Source: JBFGCT01 sp963825565
Lineage (GTDB): Bacteria > Actinomycetota > Acidimicrobiia > Acidimicrobiales > Ilumatobacteraceae
NCBI GenBank assembly: GCA_963825565.1
Contig: CAWGTW010000011.1
Location: 62,001 to 126,000 of the forward strand
Length of the DNA stretch: 64,000 nucleotides
Direction of reading: 5' to 3'
Positions within the stretch are counted from its first letter, which is position 1. Every line of letters starts with the position of its first letter. The notes under the pieces are model-generated. The model made no database searches and was not told where the DNA came from. It saw only the letters and a list, made by a program, of their open reading frames with translations. The position numbers and the translations under genes are program-made. This document shows positions 45,376 through 56,500 of the stretch, piece after piece.

Positions 45376-45846
45376 ATGAGATCAATCACCGTCAGCCGGA
45401 GCATCCCCGCCCCGAGATCCGCCGTGTGGGCCGTGCTCGCCGACTTCTCGAACATCGCCGACTGGAACACCGGGGTCAAGAAGAGCTTCGCCACCGGTGA
45501 CGCGCCGGTCGGTGTCGGCGCCACACGCCACTGCGATCTGGCACCGATGGGCGAGCTCGAGGAGACGATCGCCGAGTGGCATCCCGAGGAGAAGCTGGTC
45601 GTCAGCATCGACTCGGCGACCAAGCTCCCGCTGAAGCGGGCGGTCGCGACGTTCACGCTCGAAGGCGGCGACGGCGACGACCCGACGACCGTCGGCGTCG
45701 ATTACTCGTACGAACCCCGCTTCGGCCCGATCGGGAGGCTGATGGGCGGGCTGCTGGACAAGCAGTTCACCAAGGGCTTCACGGGATTCCTCACCGATCT
45801 CGACACCGCCGCTCGGGCGAGTGCCGCACCGTCGGCCCCCGGGTGA
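45376..45846 (+). CDS. SRPBCC (polyketide cyclase/START-like) protein
   Basis: The protein has 156 residues. MRSITVSRSIPAPRSAVWAV with FSNIADWNTGVKKS is the typical opening strand and helix of the Bet v 1-like hydrophobic ligand-binding fold. It continues with HCDLAPMGELEETIAEWHPE and ends in a long C-terminal helix (LLDKQFTKGFTGFLTDLDTA). It may bind or modify a small hydrophobic ligand, but no catalytic residue is evident. The next gene, an F420/PPOX protein, starts 23 bases downstream. Confidence 0.87.
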   Translation: MRSITVSRSIPAPRSAVWAVLADFSNIADWNTGVKKSFATGDAPVGVGATRHCDLAPMGELEETIAEWHPEEKLVVSIDSATKLPLKRAVATFTLEGGDGDDPTTVGVDYSYEPRFGPIGRLMGGLLDKQFTKGFTGFLTDLDTAARASAAPSAPG

Positions 45847-45869
45847 CCGGCGCAAGTAGCGTCACTGCC

Positions 45870-46265
45870 ATGAGCGTCATCCCCGCATCCCATGCCGACC
45901 TCCTCGACAAGAAGGTGTTTTGGCACATCGCGACCAACGGCCCCGACGACGAGCTCCAGTCGAGCCCTGTGTGGGGCGGTTGGGACGGTGAGCACTTCAT
46001 GTTCTCGCTGACCCACGGTCGCCAGAAGTACGAGAACCTCGTCCGCAACCCGACGATCGCGCTGTCGGGCATCGATCCGGACAACCCGTACCGCTACCTG
46101 GAGATCCGGGGCACGGTCGTGCGCATCGACGACGACAAGTCGAACACGTTCATCGACTCGATGGCCAAGAAGTACATGGGTGTCGACGCGTACCCGTTCC
46201 ACCAACGCGGCGACCACCGGGTCGTGATGGTCGTCCAGCCGTCGCACACCACCCACATGGGCTGA
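45870..46265 (+). CDS. PPOX-class F420-dependent enzyme
   Basis: The protein has 131 residues with a split-barrel flavin/F420-binding fold. Characteristic segments are VFWHIATNGPDDELQSSPVW, FMFSLTHGRQKYENLVRNPT and RYLEIRGTVVRIDDD. The Ser-Pro-Val-Trp and Lys-x-x-Asn-Leu-x-Arg-Asn-Pro patterns are the family hallmark. It may reduce a small molecule using F420H2. It lies in an operon-like arrangement with the SRPBCC gene. Confidence 0.88.
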   Translation: MSVIPASHADLLDKKVFWHIATNGPDDELQSSPVWGGWDGEHFMFSLTHGRQKYENLVRNPTIALSGIDPDNPYRYLEIRGTVVRIDDDKSNTFIDSMAKKYMGVDAYPFHQRGDHRVVMVVQPSHTTHMG

Positions 46266-46316
46266 CCGAGGAAGTACTCGCCGGCGGCAACAACGGCGCC
46301 GAGATTCCGGGTGGTG

Positions 46317-46808
46317 CTACCGGGGTTCGAGGGCGAGGGCTTCGACGACCTCGGCGTTGGGGAGCGCGGTGAGCAGCGTCGGCGGCCCGACGACCTTGCA
46401 GGCGCGGCTGCCGCCGCCGAGCACGATGCGCTCGCGCTCCATCACCCGGCCGTCGATCCACAGCGGGAGGTCGTCGGGCAGCGCGAACGGCGTGACCCCA
46501 CCGATCTCCATCCCGGTCACCGCCCGCGTGTCGTCGGCCGCGGCGAACGAGCACTTGCGGACGCCGAGCTTCTTCTTCACCGCCTTGTTGACGTCGAGCC
46601 GCGTGTGGGCCAGCACGACGCAGGCGACGAACACCGGCGGGTCGCTCTTGCCGATCACGACGATCGTGTTCGCCGACTCCTCCAGCTCGTAACCGTAGGC
46701 CTCGACGAACTGCGCCGTGTCGGCGAGCGCCGGGTCGCAGTCGACGACCTCGTGGTCGATGCCGAGGCCGGCGACCACCGAACGCACGCGAGCTTCGATC
46801 TCGTCCAT
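46317..46808 (-). CDS. YbaK/ProX-type aminoacyl-tRNA deacylase
   Basis: This 163-residue protein of the YbaK/EbsC family hydrolyses mischarged tRNA, typically Cys- or Ala-tRNA-Pro. Evidence includes ANTIVVIGKSDPPVFVACVV, LDVNKAVKKKLGVRKCSFAA with the catalytic Lys region, and VTGMEIGGVTPFALPDDLPL, the conserved Gly-Gly-Val-x-Pro-Phe motif. ATG 46808 is the natural start; upstream in-frame residues are not family-like. It stands alone between two rightward F420-enzyme genes. Confidence 0.9.
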   Translation of the reverse strand: MDEIEARVRSVVAGLGIDHEVVDCDPALADTAQFVEAYGYELEESANTIVVIGKSDPPVFVACVVLAHTRLDVNKAVKKKLGVRKCSFAAADDTRAVTGMEIGGVTPFALPDDLPLWIDGRVMERERIVLGGGSRACKVVGPPTLLTALPNAEVVEALALEPR

Positions 46809-46845
46809 CGGCGGATCGTAACGAAGCCACCCGTAGCCTGGCGGT

Positions 46846-47198
46846 GTGGAACGTCTCTCAGCTGCCCAGGCACAACTCACCAAGACGGCGTTCCGGACGC
46901 TCAACTCGGTCGTCCGGCCCGCAGTCGAGGCCGGCGTCGGCAACCCGTTGCCGGTCGGCGCGGGGCCGTCGTGCTCGAAACCGTCGGCCGCGTCTCGGGT
47001 CAACCCCGGCGCGTGCCGCTGCTCGCCTCACGCGTCGGCGACAAGCTGTACGTCAGCACCGTCCGGGGTGACTCGCAGTGGCTCCGCAACGTCGAGGCCG
47101 ACCCCGCGGTCCGGGTGTGGCTCGGCGGCAAGCCCCGCGCTGCGCAGGCGACCGTCGCCCGAGGTCCGCTGAACATGGTCGACGTCGAACTCGACTGA
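46846..47198 (+). CDS. F420-dependent nitroreductase-family protein, frameshifted
   Basis: GTG 46846 begins MERLSAAQAQLTKTAFRTLN. The frame fails after about residue 40 at a run of four G near 46962. Adding one G continues the protein as AVVLETVGRVSGQPRRVPLL, then VGDKLYVSTVRGDSQWLRNV and DPAVRVWLGGKPRAAQATV, which is the nitroreductase-family core (Thr-x-Gly-Arg-x-Ser-Gly and Asp-x-x-Trp-Leu-x-Asn). Joined, it has about 117 residues. The shift in a homopolymer and the perfect continuation argue for a sequence error. Confidence 0.82.
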
Positions 47199-47329
47199 CG
47201 CAGACATCGCCACCGCCGCCGCCGCCGGCGCCGCCCACGACGCTCCTCCCCAAGGATTCGCGTGAACAACCCGCGCACACTGTGCGCAACATCATCACGC
47301 AATCGGTCGGGGCGAGGTCGGGGACGGGG

Positions 47330-47707
47330 TCAGCGGGGGATGACCGGGGCGCAGTCGTTGGCGCAGCCGGTGACCGAGCCCGCCACGCCGTCGGCGGCCT
47401 GACGGTGGAGCACCGCGCCGGTCGGCGCGAACCGCACCACCCGGTCGTCGCCGACCGCTGCGGTGCCGTCGATGATCAGGCTGTACCCACCGGCCTCGAC
47501 CGGCGGGTAGCACAGCGAGATCGACGGTCGCGCCGCCGCGTTGGCCGTCGACCCACGGCCGAGCGTGACCACCAACTCGTTGCCGTCCCACACCGGGTGC
47601 GTCGCCACGATGTGGGCGCGCTGGTCACCGCCGACCGTGAGCACGTAGGCGTAGTCGTAGTCGGCGATCGCCCGCGCCAGGTCGGGGAGTTCGACGGGGA
47701 TGCTCAT
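47330..47707 (-). CDS. Pyridoxamine 5'-phosphate oxidase-like (PPOX) protein
   Basis: The protein has 125 residues. MSIPVELPDLARAIADYDYA, then AYVLTVGGDQRAHIVATHPV and ELVVTLGRGSTANAAARPSI form the split-barrel core, with YSLIIDGTAAV as a later strand. It may bind FMN or F420. The C-terminus carries two Cys (GSVTGCANDCAPVIPR), which is not usual and could bind a metal or form a disulphide. It is convergent with the preceding nitroreductase-family gene. Confidence 0.8.
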   Translation of the reverse strand: MSIPVELPDLARAIADYDYAYVLTVGGDQRAHIVATHPVWDGNELVVTLGRGSTANAAARPSISLCYPPVEAGGYSLIIDGTAAVGDDRVVRFAPTGAVLHRQAADGVAGSVTGCANDCAPVIPR

Positions 47708-47974
47708 CGCCCCACCGTACCGTCAACGCCATCGCCGGCGAACACCGTCGCGGTGGTCGTCCCCGCGCCGTCGCCCACGTCTCGGTCGTCGCCGTGGGCG
47801 GTTGGCGCTCGTGCCGTGACCGTGAACGTTCGAGGTGTCGACGCCGAGTCGGGTGCGTCGCTCGCAAGGCGTGGCGACGACTGCGTAGCCCTGCCCTACG
47901 GTGAGGAGCCGCGACGCCGCGAGCGGCGGTGCCGGCCGGCGGAACACCGCAAACGTTTGCGGTCAGGGCACTAG

Positions 47975-50900
47975 CTAGACGTCGACGTCGACCCAGACGA
48001 GGCGGTGGTCCGAGCTGGGGAACGGGAACGTGCCGACGAGCGCGAACAGCGGATCGGACGCCAACGGCCAGAACACTTCGGCGTCGGTGATCTTCATGTT
48101 CTTCGACGGCAGCACGTAGTCCGCCCGGAGGTTGCCCGGGGCGAAGTCGGCGAAGTCGGCGGTGTCGAACGCCGGGTCGCTGAGGTGAGTCGTGTTCGCG
48201 CCGCCCTGGAGCACCGCCTGCTCGGGCCCGCCCAGGCTGTCCGGGGTGACCTTGGTGTTCACCTTCGGGCTGTCGAGCAACTGCTGGACCGCGCCGGGGA
48301 TGCTGTCGCCGTCGAGCGGATCGGAGTTCTGGTCGCCGGCGATGACGAACCGATCACCGCCCGCGAGCCCGCCGAAGTCGCCGGCGTCGTCGTAGATGTA
48401 CGCACGCGGTGCCGCCACCCTTGACGTAGTCGGCCCAGAAGCGGATCTCGTCGAAGTTGCGCTTGCCGTTGCGGTCCTCCGGGCCGTCGAACACCGGCGG
48501 CGTCGGGTGGCTGACGAGGAAGTGCACCTCGCGGTCACCGATCCACATCGGCACGTCCCAGTGGCTCTTCGACGACAGCCGGACCACGTCGAGCTCGTCC
48601 GGTGTGAACCACGGGGTGCCCGGCGGGTCCTCGGGCAGCAGTGCACCCGGCATGTCCTTCCAGAGGAAGTTCTGGAACGTGCGGATCTCATCGACGTCGA
48701 TCGGGTGCATCGAGTACACGACCATGCCGAACTGCCCCGGGAAGAAGCCGAAGCCGAATGCATCGTCGGGTCCACCGATGTTCCCGTCGTTGTTCAGATC
48801 GAACCCCGACGGGATGCCGGTGTTGGACGGCGCGACGTAGCGGAACGGGTAATCGATCGGATCGGCGCCACCTTGGCCGATCGACAGGTAGTTCTGCTGG
48901 AACCGCGCCGCGCCGACGCCGCCGGCGTCGTAGTCGAACTCGTTGATCAGCAGCACCTCGGGCCGCGCCCGCTGGATGATCTCGGCGATCGTGGCCGGCT
49001 GGGCGCTGCCGGCGGTCGCCAGCTCGAAGGCGAGGTCGCCCTCGTTGAACCGGTTCAGCGACGCGTTGAACGTCGCGTAGCGGGCGTCCTCGACGGCCTT
49101 GACCGCGTGCTGCCACGCCTTCTTGTAGTGGTCGATCGCCTTGTCGAAGTCGCCGTCGGCGATCTCGTCGGCGGCCTTCGCGAGCTCGGACTGGGCCTTG
49201 GCGATGTCGCTCGCCTTGCCGCCGGTGTTGATCGCGATGTCGAGCGCCGCGTTGGCCAGCAGGTCGTCGGCGGCGAGCAACTGGTCGATCGCCGCTTGCG
49301 CCGCAGCCGCCGCGGAACCCGTGACCTTGTCGAGCTCTTTGACCGCCTTCTTCTCCTCGTCGAAGACCTTGTTGCCGTCCTTGCCGTTCAGGTACGAGTC
49401 GTCGAGCCAGCGATCGGGGTCGAGGCTGTCGTCGATCGCGTCGATCGCCTTCTCGATCGCCTTGTCGTCCTTCGAGCTGCCGGTCGGGAGGAGTGCTTCG
49501 AGATCGGCGCGGGCCGCTTCCTTCAGCCCGCGGGCCGTCTCGGTCACCCCCAGCTCCAGCCCGATGATCACCGGGTCGTGGTCGGACGAACGGTAGGCGT
49601 CGGGCGCGTAGATCGCGTCCTGGGCAGGCTGCTTGAACGACGTGTCGTAGTCGATCAGGTCCGCCTCGTCGGCGTTGATGTGCCAGATGGTGACGCCGGT
49701 GACCTGGTCGACCAGGTCGGCGTTGGCCAGCGCGTGGTCGAGGTAGCCGGTCTGGCCGTCGAACACGTAGGAGTAGGCGTCCTCGCCGAGGTACTGGAAC
49801 ACGAGGTCGGTGTAGTCGTCGCTCGTGCCGACCGTGTCGTCGCCGCCGGCGATGATCGCATCGATCGGCGGCTCCTTGTCGTACGAGTTGAGGTCGCCGA
49901 TGATCAGGAAGTCGGCGTCGCCGCTCCCGGTCGGGTCGGTGGCCAGCCAGTCGACCAGCGCCTCGGCCGCCATCGTGCGGGTGATGTTGCAGTTGCCGGA
50001 GCCGTCGCCGGTGTCGGGGTCGCCGACGTCGACGCAGGCCGAGCCCTTCGACTTGAGATGGTTGACCGCCACGGTCACGACACCCCCGGTCGCGTTGTCG
50101 GCGAACGTCTGGGCAAGGACCGGACGGCTCTTGGTGTCGATGAAGCGGGGGTCGACGCCGCTGTCGAGGATCGCGTACGGTCCGACGGGCGACACCGATG
50201 TCGGCTTGTAGATCATCGCCACCTTGATCGCGTCGGTGCCGATCGTGCCGGTGTCGATCGCGTCATACGTGCCGGGAGCGGTCGCCGCGTTGAGGCTGTC
50301 GACGAGGTTCCCGACGGCGTCGACGTTGACGCCGGCGAGGTCGTTGTTCTCGATCTCGATGAGCCCGAACACGTCGGCGTCGATCGCTGCGAGAGCAGCC
50401 ACGATCTTGTCGCGCTGGCGCTTCAGCTCGTTGGGGTCGTCGGCGCCGCGGCACTCCTGATCACCGTTCGGCCCGCAGATGTCGTTGACGCCGTCGTCGA
50501 TCGTCGTGAAGTAGTTCAAGACGTTGAAGGACGCGACAGTGATGTCGCCGCCGACCGGGTCGGGGGCCGCGGTGCGCGGGTTGGCGTTGGTGTAGTCCGC
50601 GCCCTGCGTGGGCTGGATCCGGTACAGGCCGAAGCCGTAGTCCATCACGCCGGTCACCTTGGCCACCGTGTCGCCGCCACGGAACAGGTTGTTCAGGTCG
50701 AAGTCCGCTCCGTTCGGGTGGATCGCGGGGTCGGGGTTCTGGCTCGTGCGCCCGTCGTCGAGCGTGATCCGGTTGAGGAGGAAGTCGGCCGCGGCCGCGA
50801 TGGCTGCCGGTCCGGGCTCGAACTCCGCGGTCGGCGTCAGCCGCCGGTCGGTCGTGAGCACGATCTCGCCGAACCGGTCGAAGTTGAAGTACTCCGAGAT

Positions 50901-52814
50901 GACCAGGTCCTGCGAGAAGACGACCGACATCCCCTCGTACCGCTCGAAGTCGTCGACCGACGTGACCGGCAGCGACGGCGCCGCGGGTGTGGGCAGCGGC
51001 GGCGGCGGGTTGTTCTCGCTACTCAGGACGGTGACGCCGGTGAACGAGGTGATCTCGGTCAGGCCGTTGAACTCGGACACCAGCCCTTCGACACGCACCA
51101 GATCGCCGATCGCCACGTCGACCGCCGGACTGCTGCTACTGCTGCCGTCGAAGACGAAGATGCCTTCGGAGGTGAGCGGATCGGTGTCGGCGTCGGCGTC
51201 CTCCTCCTGGACGTGGAACCCGTTCAGGTCGCCGTTCGCACCGGCGGCACCGTTCTGGAAGTCGCCGACGACGATCCCCTCGACGACGACGGTGGCGCCG
51301 ACAATCGGGCTGACCAACCCCGGACCCTGGACGTCGTGGATCAGCGTGATCCCGACGACCTGGATCTGCAGGTCGCACGTCGTCGTGTCGCCGGTGGAGT
51401 TCTCGGCCACGACGGTCGCCGTATAGAACCCGACATCGGCGAGCGCGTCGAGGTCCAACTCGAGCGTCGCCGGGTCACCGACACCGGCCGACGGCGTGAA
51501 CGTTCCCGTGAGGTTGCCGCCGGGCGACACGTCGTCGGAGGCCAGCGTCATCGCGTCGACCGTGTCGTCGGCGTCGCTGGCCGAGACGGTCGCCGAACCG
51601 GCGACCCCCGCGTCAGTGACCAGCGACGGCCCACAGTCGATGATGATGGCCGCGCCGCCACCGCCGCCGCAGTTGGCGATGTGGGCGCCGAGGCCGTCGA
51701 AGGTGTTGTTGGCGAAGCCGTCCCACTCGATCACCGGATCGAACACATCGTTCACGACAGTGTCGCCCGCACAGACCGACGCCATCCGGCGCAGCGTGTT
51801 GTCCTGCGTGCTGACGAGCCCCGACCCCCACTCCGAACCCGGATCGAACCCGACCTCGCCAAGTGAGTCGACGACCGCCGCGCCCTTGCGAAGCACGATC
51901 GCATCATCACCATTGAAGAACCCAGCGCCACTCGTCTGATCCGCCTGCGCGAGGATCAGCGGGTCCGCAGTCGACTGCGCCAGCACGAACACGTCACCAT
52001 CGGCAACGGTCCCGGCAAGATTCACCGTCAGCCCCGCCGAGACATTGCCGTTGAAGTACATCTCGATGCTGTACCCCCCCGCCGCAAGATCGATCGCCGC
52101 ACCCGTGCCGTTGTAGATCTCGATCGCCTTGTTGTTCGACGACCCCTCGACATACTCCGAAATCAACAAGTCGGTCAGCAGCGGCCCGCCGCAGTTGGCG
52201 ATGTGGGCGCCGAGGCCGTCGAAGGTGTTGTTGGCGAAGCCGTCCCACTCGATCACCGGATCGAACACATCGTTCACGACAGTGTCGCCCGCACAGACCG
52301 ACGCCATCCGGCGCAGCGTGTTGTCCTGCGTGCTGACGAGCCCCGACCCCCACTCCGAACCCGGATCGAACCCGACCTCGCCAAGTGAGTCGACGACCGC
52401 CGCGCCCTTGCGAAGCACGATCGCATCATCACCATTGAAGAACCCAGCGCCACTCGTCTGATCCGCCTGCGCGAGGATCAGCGGGTCCGCAGTCGACTGC
52501 GCCAGCACGAACACGTCACCATCGGCAACGGTCCCGGCAAGATTCACCGTCAGCCCCGCCGAGACATTGCCGTTGAAGTACATCTCGATGCTGTACCCCC
52601 CCGCCGCAAGATCGATCGCCGCACCCGTGCCGTTGTAGATCTCGATCGCCTTGTTGTTCGACGACCCCTCGACATACTCCGAAATCAACAAGTCGGACGT
52701 CGCGGCCGTCGCCACCGGTGGCGACGACGTCAAGGCCAACGTGCCGGCGACGAGTGCGGTCGCGACTACCGCCCGGAAGACGGAAGCGGGCCTGGTGCGT
52801 GCCGTGCGGATCAT
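47975..52814 (-). CDS. ExeM/NucH-like extracellular nuclease with two LTD and two EEP domains, one frameshift
   Basis: After one correction near 48412 this is about 1612 residues. A Sec signal (VVATALVAGTLALTSSPPVA) leads into two lamin-tail domains, residues about 40-206 and 214-380 (SDLLISEYVEGSSNNKAIEI in each). An Ig-like segment and a TenA/OB-type region precede EEP domain 1 at about 756-1085 (ITVASFNVLNYF, LIEIENND, LIIGDLNSYDKEP, SSDHDPVII). A helical linker (AIDHYKKAWQHAVKAVEDAR) follows, then a second EEP domain at about 1245-1612 (YATFNASLNRFN, VLLINEFDYD, VIAGDQNSDPLDGD, SSDHRLVWVDVDV). ATG 52814 has GGGGA upstream. The first EEP should degrade extracellular DNA; the second may act on another phosphoester. 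Two catalytic EEP domains in one chain is uncommon. Confidence 0.9.
51667..52696. repeat. Perfect ~508-base direct repeat within the nuclease gene
   Basis: Segments 51667-52174 and 52189-52696 read identically, at an offset of 522 bases (174 codons). Each encodes one lamin-tail domain. The identity includes third codon positions, so the duplication is very recent or maintained by gene conversion, or possibly an assembly artefact. Confidence 0.9.
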
Positions 52815-53069
52815 GTGGTTCCCCTGTCTTGTCTGCGCTGCGGGCGGGCGGGCCGGTAGCGCAACCTCGAACGATCGAATGATCGGCAGCTCGGATCTTC
52901 TCGACGCCGGTCTGAACAGCGACTCGACGCTGATCGACGACACTCTGCCACGTCACGCGGCCGAGTGTCCACCGACGCCTGCCCGGAGGGTCCGCCGTTC
53001 AGACCGCAGATCCTTGCGCCGAGCGCCACCCGGGCGCGCGATTTCGGGCGGGAGTCAGCGGACGCCCGG

Positions 53070-53576
53070 TCAGAGCCAGTGGGACTCGACCCAGGCGCGG
53101 ACGGGTGGGGCGAGGCGGTCGAGGTGACGACCGGGTGACTCCCTGATCATCGTCGCGCTGATCGGGACGGTGGTCCGCTCGGCGTCGACGACCACGGCCA
53201 CCGCGCCGAGGCGGCGGGCCAGCTCGTCGAGGTAGTGGTCCGACGAGAACACGGCGTGCGGGCCGACCGGATGAGGCCAGCGTGCGCGGAACAGGTCGAT
53301 CCACCGCTGCCACAGGTCCTCGTCGTCGAAGTCGGTCCGCAAGGCGTGACGGACCTCGCGCACGTCGACGTCGGGGTGCAGTTCGGTGAGCCACGACGCA
53401 CGCAACGCACCGGGTGCGACATCGCGCGCCACCGACGAGTTGACGAACACGACCAGCCGGTCGCATCGCCGAGCCGCCTGCTCGATCATGAACGAATGGC
53501 CGAGGTGCGGCGGGTCGAAGCGACCGACGATCAGGCCGGTCGGGTACACGCGCGCAGCGGCACCGACCTCGGTCAC
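53070..53576 (-). CDS. NadR-type nucleotidyltransferase (NMN adenylyltransferase-like)
   Basis: The protein has 168 residues. The nucleotidylyltransferase signature is TGLIVGRFDPPHLGHSFMIE (His-x-Gly-His), and the second is TTVPISATMIRESPGRHLDR (Ile-Ser-x-Thr-x-x-Arg). VVFVNSSVARDVAPGALRAS and AVFSSDHYLDELARRLGAVA lie between them. It should adenylylate NMN, as in salvage enzymes of the NadR/NadM type. ATG 53576 overlaps the stop of the large cyclase-like gene (ATGA), so the two are co-translated, a surprising pairing of signalling and NAD metabolism. Confidence 0.88.
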   Translation of the reverse strand: MTEVGAAARVYPTGLIVGRFDPPHLGHSFMIEQAARRCDRLVVFVNSSVARDVAPGALRASWLTELHPDVDVREVRHALRTDFDDEDLWQRWIDLFRARWPHPVGPHAVFSSDHYLDELARRLGAVAVVVDAERTTVPISATMIRESPGRHLDRLAPPVRAWVESHWL

Positions 53577-56500
53577 GGCAGCAGCGGCAGCGGGTTCTGG
53601 TTCGGGTCCGGGTGCGGGTCCGCCCCAGGGGAGTCCGTGCCCAGCTGGGAGTTCGGGTCAGGATGCGAGTCGGTGTCGGCTTCCGGGTGCTGGTCCGGGG
53701 CGGGTGGCTGGCCTCGGGCCGGAGCCGGGTGCGCGGCGACGGCGAGCTCGGCGATCACGCGGTGCCAGCCGGTGCCGAGGTGCTCCTGCTCCCCCTCGTC
53801 GACCTCGCCGACCAAGGTCGTCGCCGCGCAGCCGGCCAGCGCCCGCGCAACCGCATCACCCGCTTCATGGGCGGTGTGCCTGGCCCGCTCGAGGCGCTGG
53901 ACGGCCAGGTCGTGCTCGTCGCCGCGGAGCGCAGCGGTTGCCGCGGCGAGGTCGGCGATCACGCGGTCGAGGTACGTCGAGCCGGCCTCGGCGTGCACCG
54001 CCGCGGCGTCGGCGCGCGCCGTCGCATCGTCGCCCACCATCACCGCGGCGAGCGACCGGACGGCATGGCCGTAGGGGAAATCGACCTCGACGTCGAGGAG
54101 CAGCGCCATCGCCTCCTCGGCACGGCCGACCTGGCACAGACCGAGCGCCAGTGTGACCCGCACCTCGCTCCCCTCGGCGCCCATCGCCGTGATCCGCTCC
54201 AGCGCCGACTGGCCGAGCACGACCGACCGCTCGCCGAGGCCGAGGTGCACCGCGGCGCCCGCCGCGGCCATCGTCGGGAAGGCGAGGTCGCCGAACGCAT
54301 CGCTCAACGAGAGGGCCTCCTCGAGCCCGCGCTCGGCGTCGTGGGTCCGGCCGAGCGCGATCAGCGCCCGGATGCGCGGGGCGAGCGCCTGCACCATCCC
54401 GAACCGGTCGCCGAGCTCGCGGAACCCGGCGAGCGCACGCCGCGAGAGCTCCTCGGCCTCGGCGAAGCGGCCGGTCCAGAGGCGGATCGACGCGAGGAGC
54501 GAGTCCATCATCGCCGGCGCCCACCGCTCCCCGAGCTCGATCGCATCGGCGCGGACCTTCATCGCCATCCGCTCGGCTTCGGCGAAATTGCGCTCGTAGA
54601 AGAAGAGGTAGGCGCGCAACGCCTGGGCCCAGCCCTGGCCGGAGCGATCGCCGAGCTCCTCGAAGTGCGCGGCGGCGGTGTCGAGCCGGGTCTCGGCGAG
54701 CCCGACATCCCCGGACAGGAACGCGACCCACGCCTGATGCTCGGTGACCCATGCGCCCGACCGCCGATCGCCGAGGCGTTGGGCAAGCCCCTCGGCCTCG
54801 CCCAACAGCCACTCCGCCTCGCGCAGCGAGCCGCCGAACACCTCGATGAACCCGCGGTCGGCGAGCGAGCTCGCCAGCTCCGAGTCGTCGCCGAGCTCGC
54901 GGAAGATGTCGACGCTCGCACCCAGCTCCCGTCGCGACGTGGGGAGATCGCCGGCGATCTGCGCGTGGACGCCGAGCAACCGTCGGGCGATTCCCTCGTC
55001 GCGCCGATCGCCGGCCTCGAGGGCCGACTCGAGGACCATCCGGGCATCGGCGCCCGCAGGCCCGACCTCGCGCCGCTCGGTCGCCGCGCCGGCGCGCAGC
55101 AGGAGCAGCTCGCGCCGGACGTGAGGGTCGTCGGGACCGAGGTCGAGCGCCCGCGTCGCGCTGCGGATCGCCTGACCGAACGCGCCGATGTCGAGCGCCC
55201 GGCGACCGGCGTCGCGCAGATACGCGATCGCCTGGTCTGCGATGTTCGGTGGCACCGAGCGAACCGGACCGATCTCGGCGACCAGCTCGGCGGCGGTCGC
55301 CGCGTGGTGGGCGACGCGCTCGATCGGGATGCCGGCGATCCCGGACATCACGCTGGCGGTCGCGGCGTGACGCTCGGCGCGCACCAACTTGGTCAGGGTC
55401 TGGTAGGCGACCTCGCGCACGACGTCGCTACGGAACCGGTACCACCCGCGGTCGACGCGCAGCAGCCCGTCCGCGTCGAGCTGAGCCACGTCGTCGAGCG
55501 AGAACGACTGGTCGAGATGGTCGGCGTACATCGCCAGCGCATCGACCGGCCCGTCGGCCCCGAGCACCGCCGCATTGTCGATGATCGCCCGGGCCGCCGG
55601 CGACAACCGGTCGAGCCGCGCCGCGATCAGCGCCCGCAGCGAGCGGGGCAGCTCGGTGCTGTCGGGGTCTGCGCACGCCAAGCCCGCGAGCTCGGTGAGG
55701 AACAGCGCGTTGCCCCCGCTGCGCTCGTAGAGCTGGGCGGCGAGCACCGGGTCGGGGGCCGCCCCGAAGACCGCATCGACGACCTGGTCGGCCTCGGCGC
55801 GCGTCAGCGGATCGAGCGGCATGCGGACCGTGATCGGGTGATCGGTGGCCGGCGGCCAGTCGAGCTCGATGTCGTCGCGCTGGGCGGTGATGATCAGCAC
55901 CGGCCGATCGACCAGCGAGCGCGCCAGCCGGTGCAACAACTCGATCAGCAGGGAGTCCGCCCACTGCAGATCGTCGATCCACACGACGACCGGGCCGACG
56001 TTGCTCCGGCGCCGGATGCCGTCGACCATCAGCTGGAACAGCGTCTCGCGGGCCTGGGCCGGCGGCACGTCGTCGAGCTCGGACGGATGGCCGCTGAGGT
56101 GGAGGACCGCCTCGACGAACCAGCCGAGGACCGGGTCGTCCGCGTCGAATCCGTACAGTTCGACGCCCTTCTCGCGGCTGAGTGCGCGCAACCGCTCGAC
56201 CGAGACCTGCTCGTCGAGCTCCATCCGCTGGAACAGCGCCGACGCGATCGGCGACCACACGTTGGTCTCGCCGTAGGGCGCGCAGTGGCCGGCGAACACG
56301 ACGCCATCCGGCCCCGGGAAGTCCTCCAGCGCCTCGGCGATCAGCCGGGTCTTGCCCGCGCCGGCCTCACCGCTGACGGCGACGACCGCGCTGCGCCCCG
56401 AGGCCACCATCGCCATGATCGACGCCAGCAGCTCGCGCTGTTCGACGCGGCCGACGAACGGGGCGTCGGTGCGGACACCGACGATCGGTGTGTGGCGGCG

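Noticed and set aside
48396..51866. 1156-codon plus-strand open frame opposite the nuclease gene
   Set aside because: It is a shadow of the EEP/LTD gene; composition is Val/Arg/Asp repeats without any fold or start signal.
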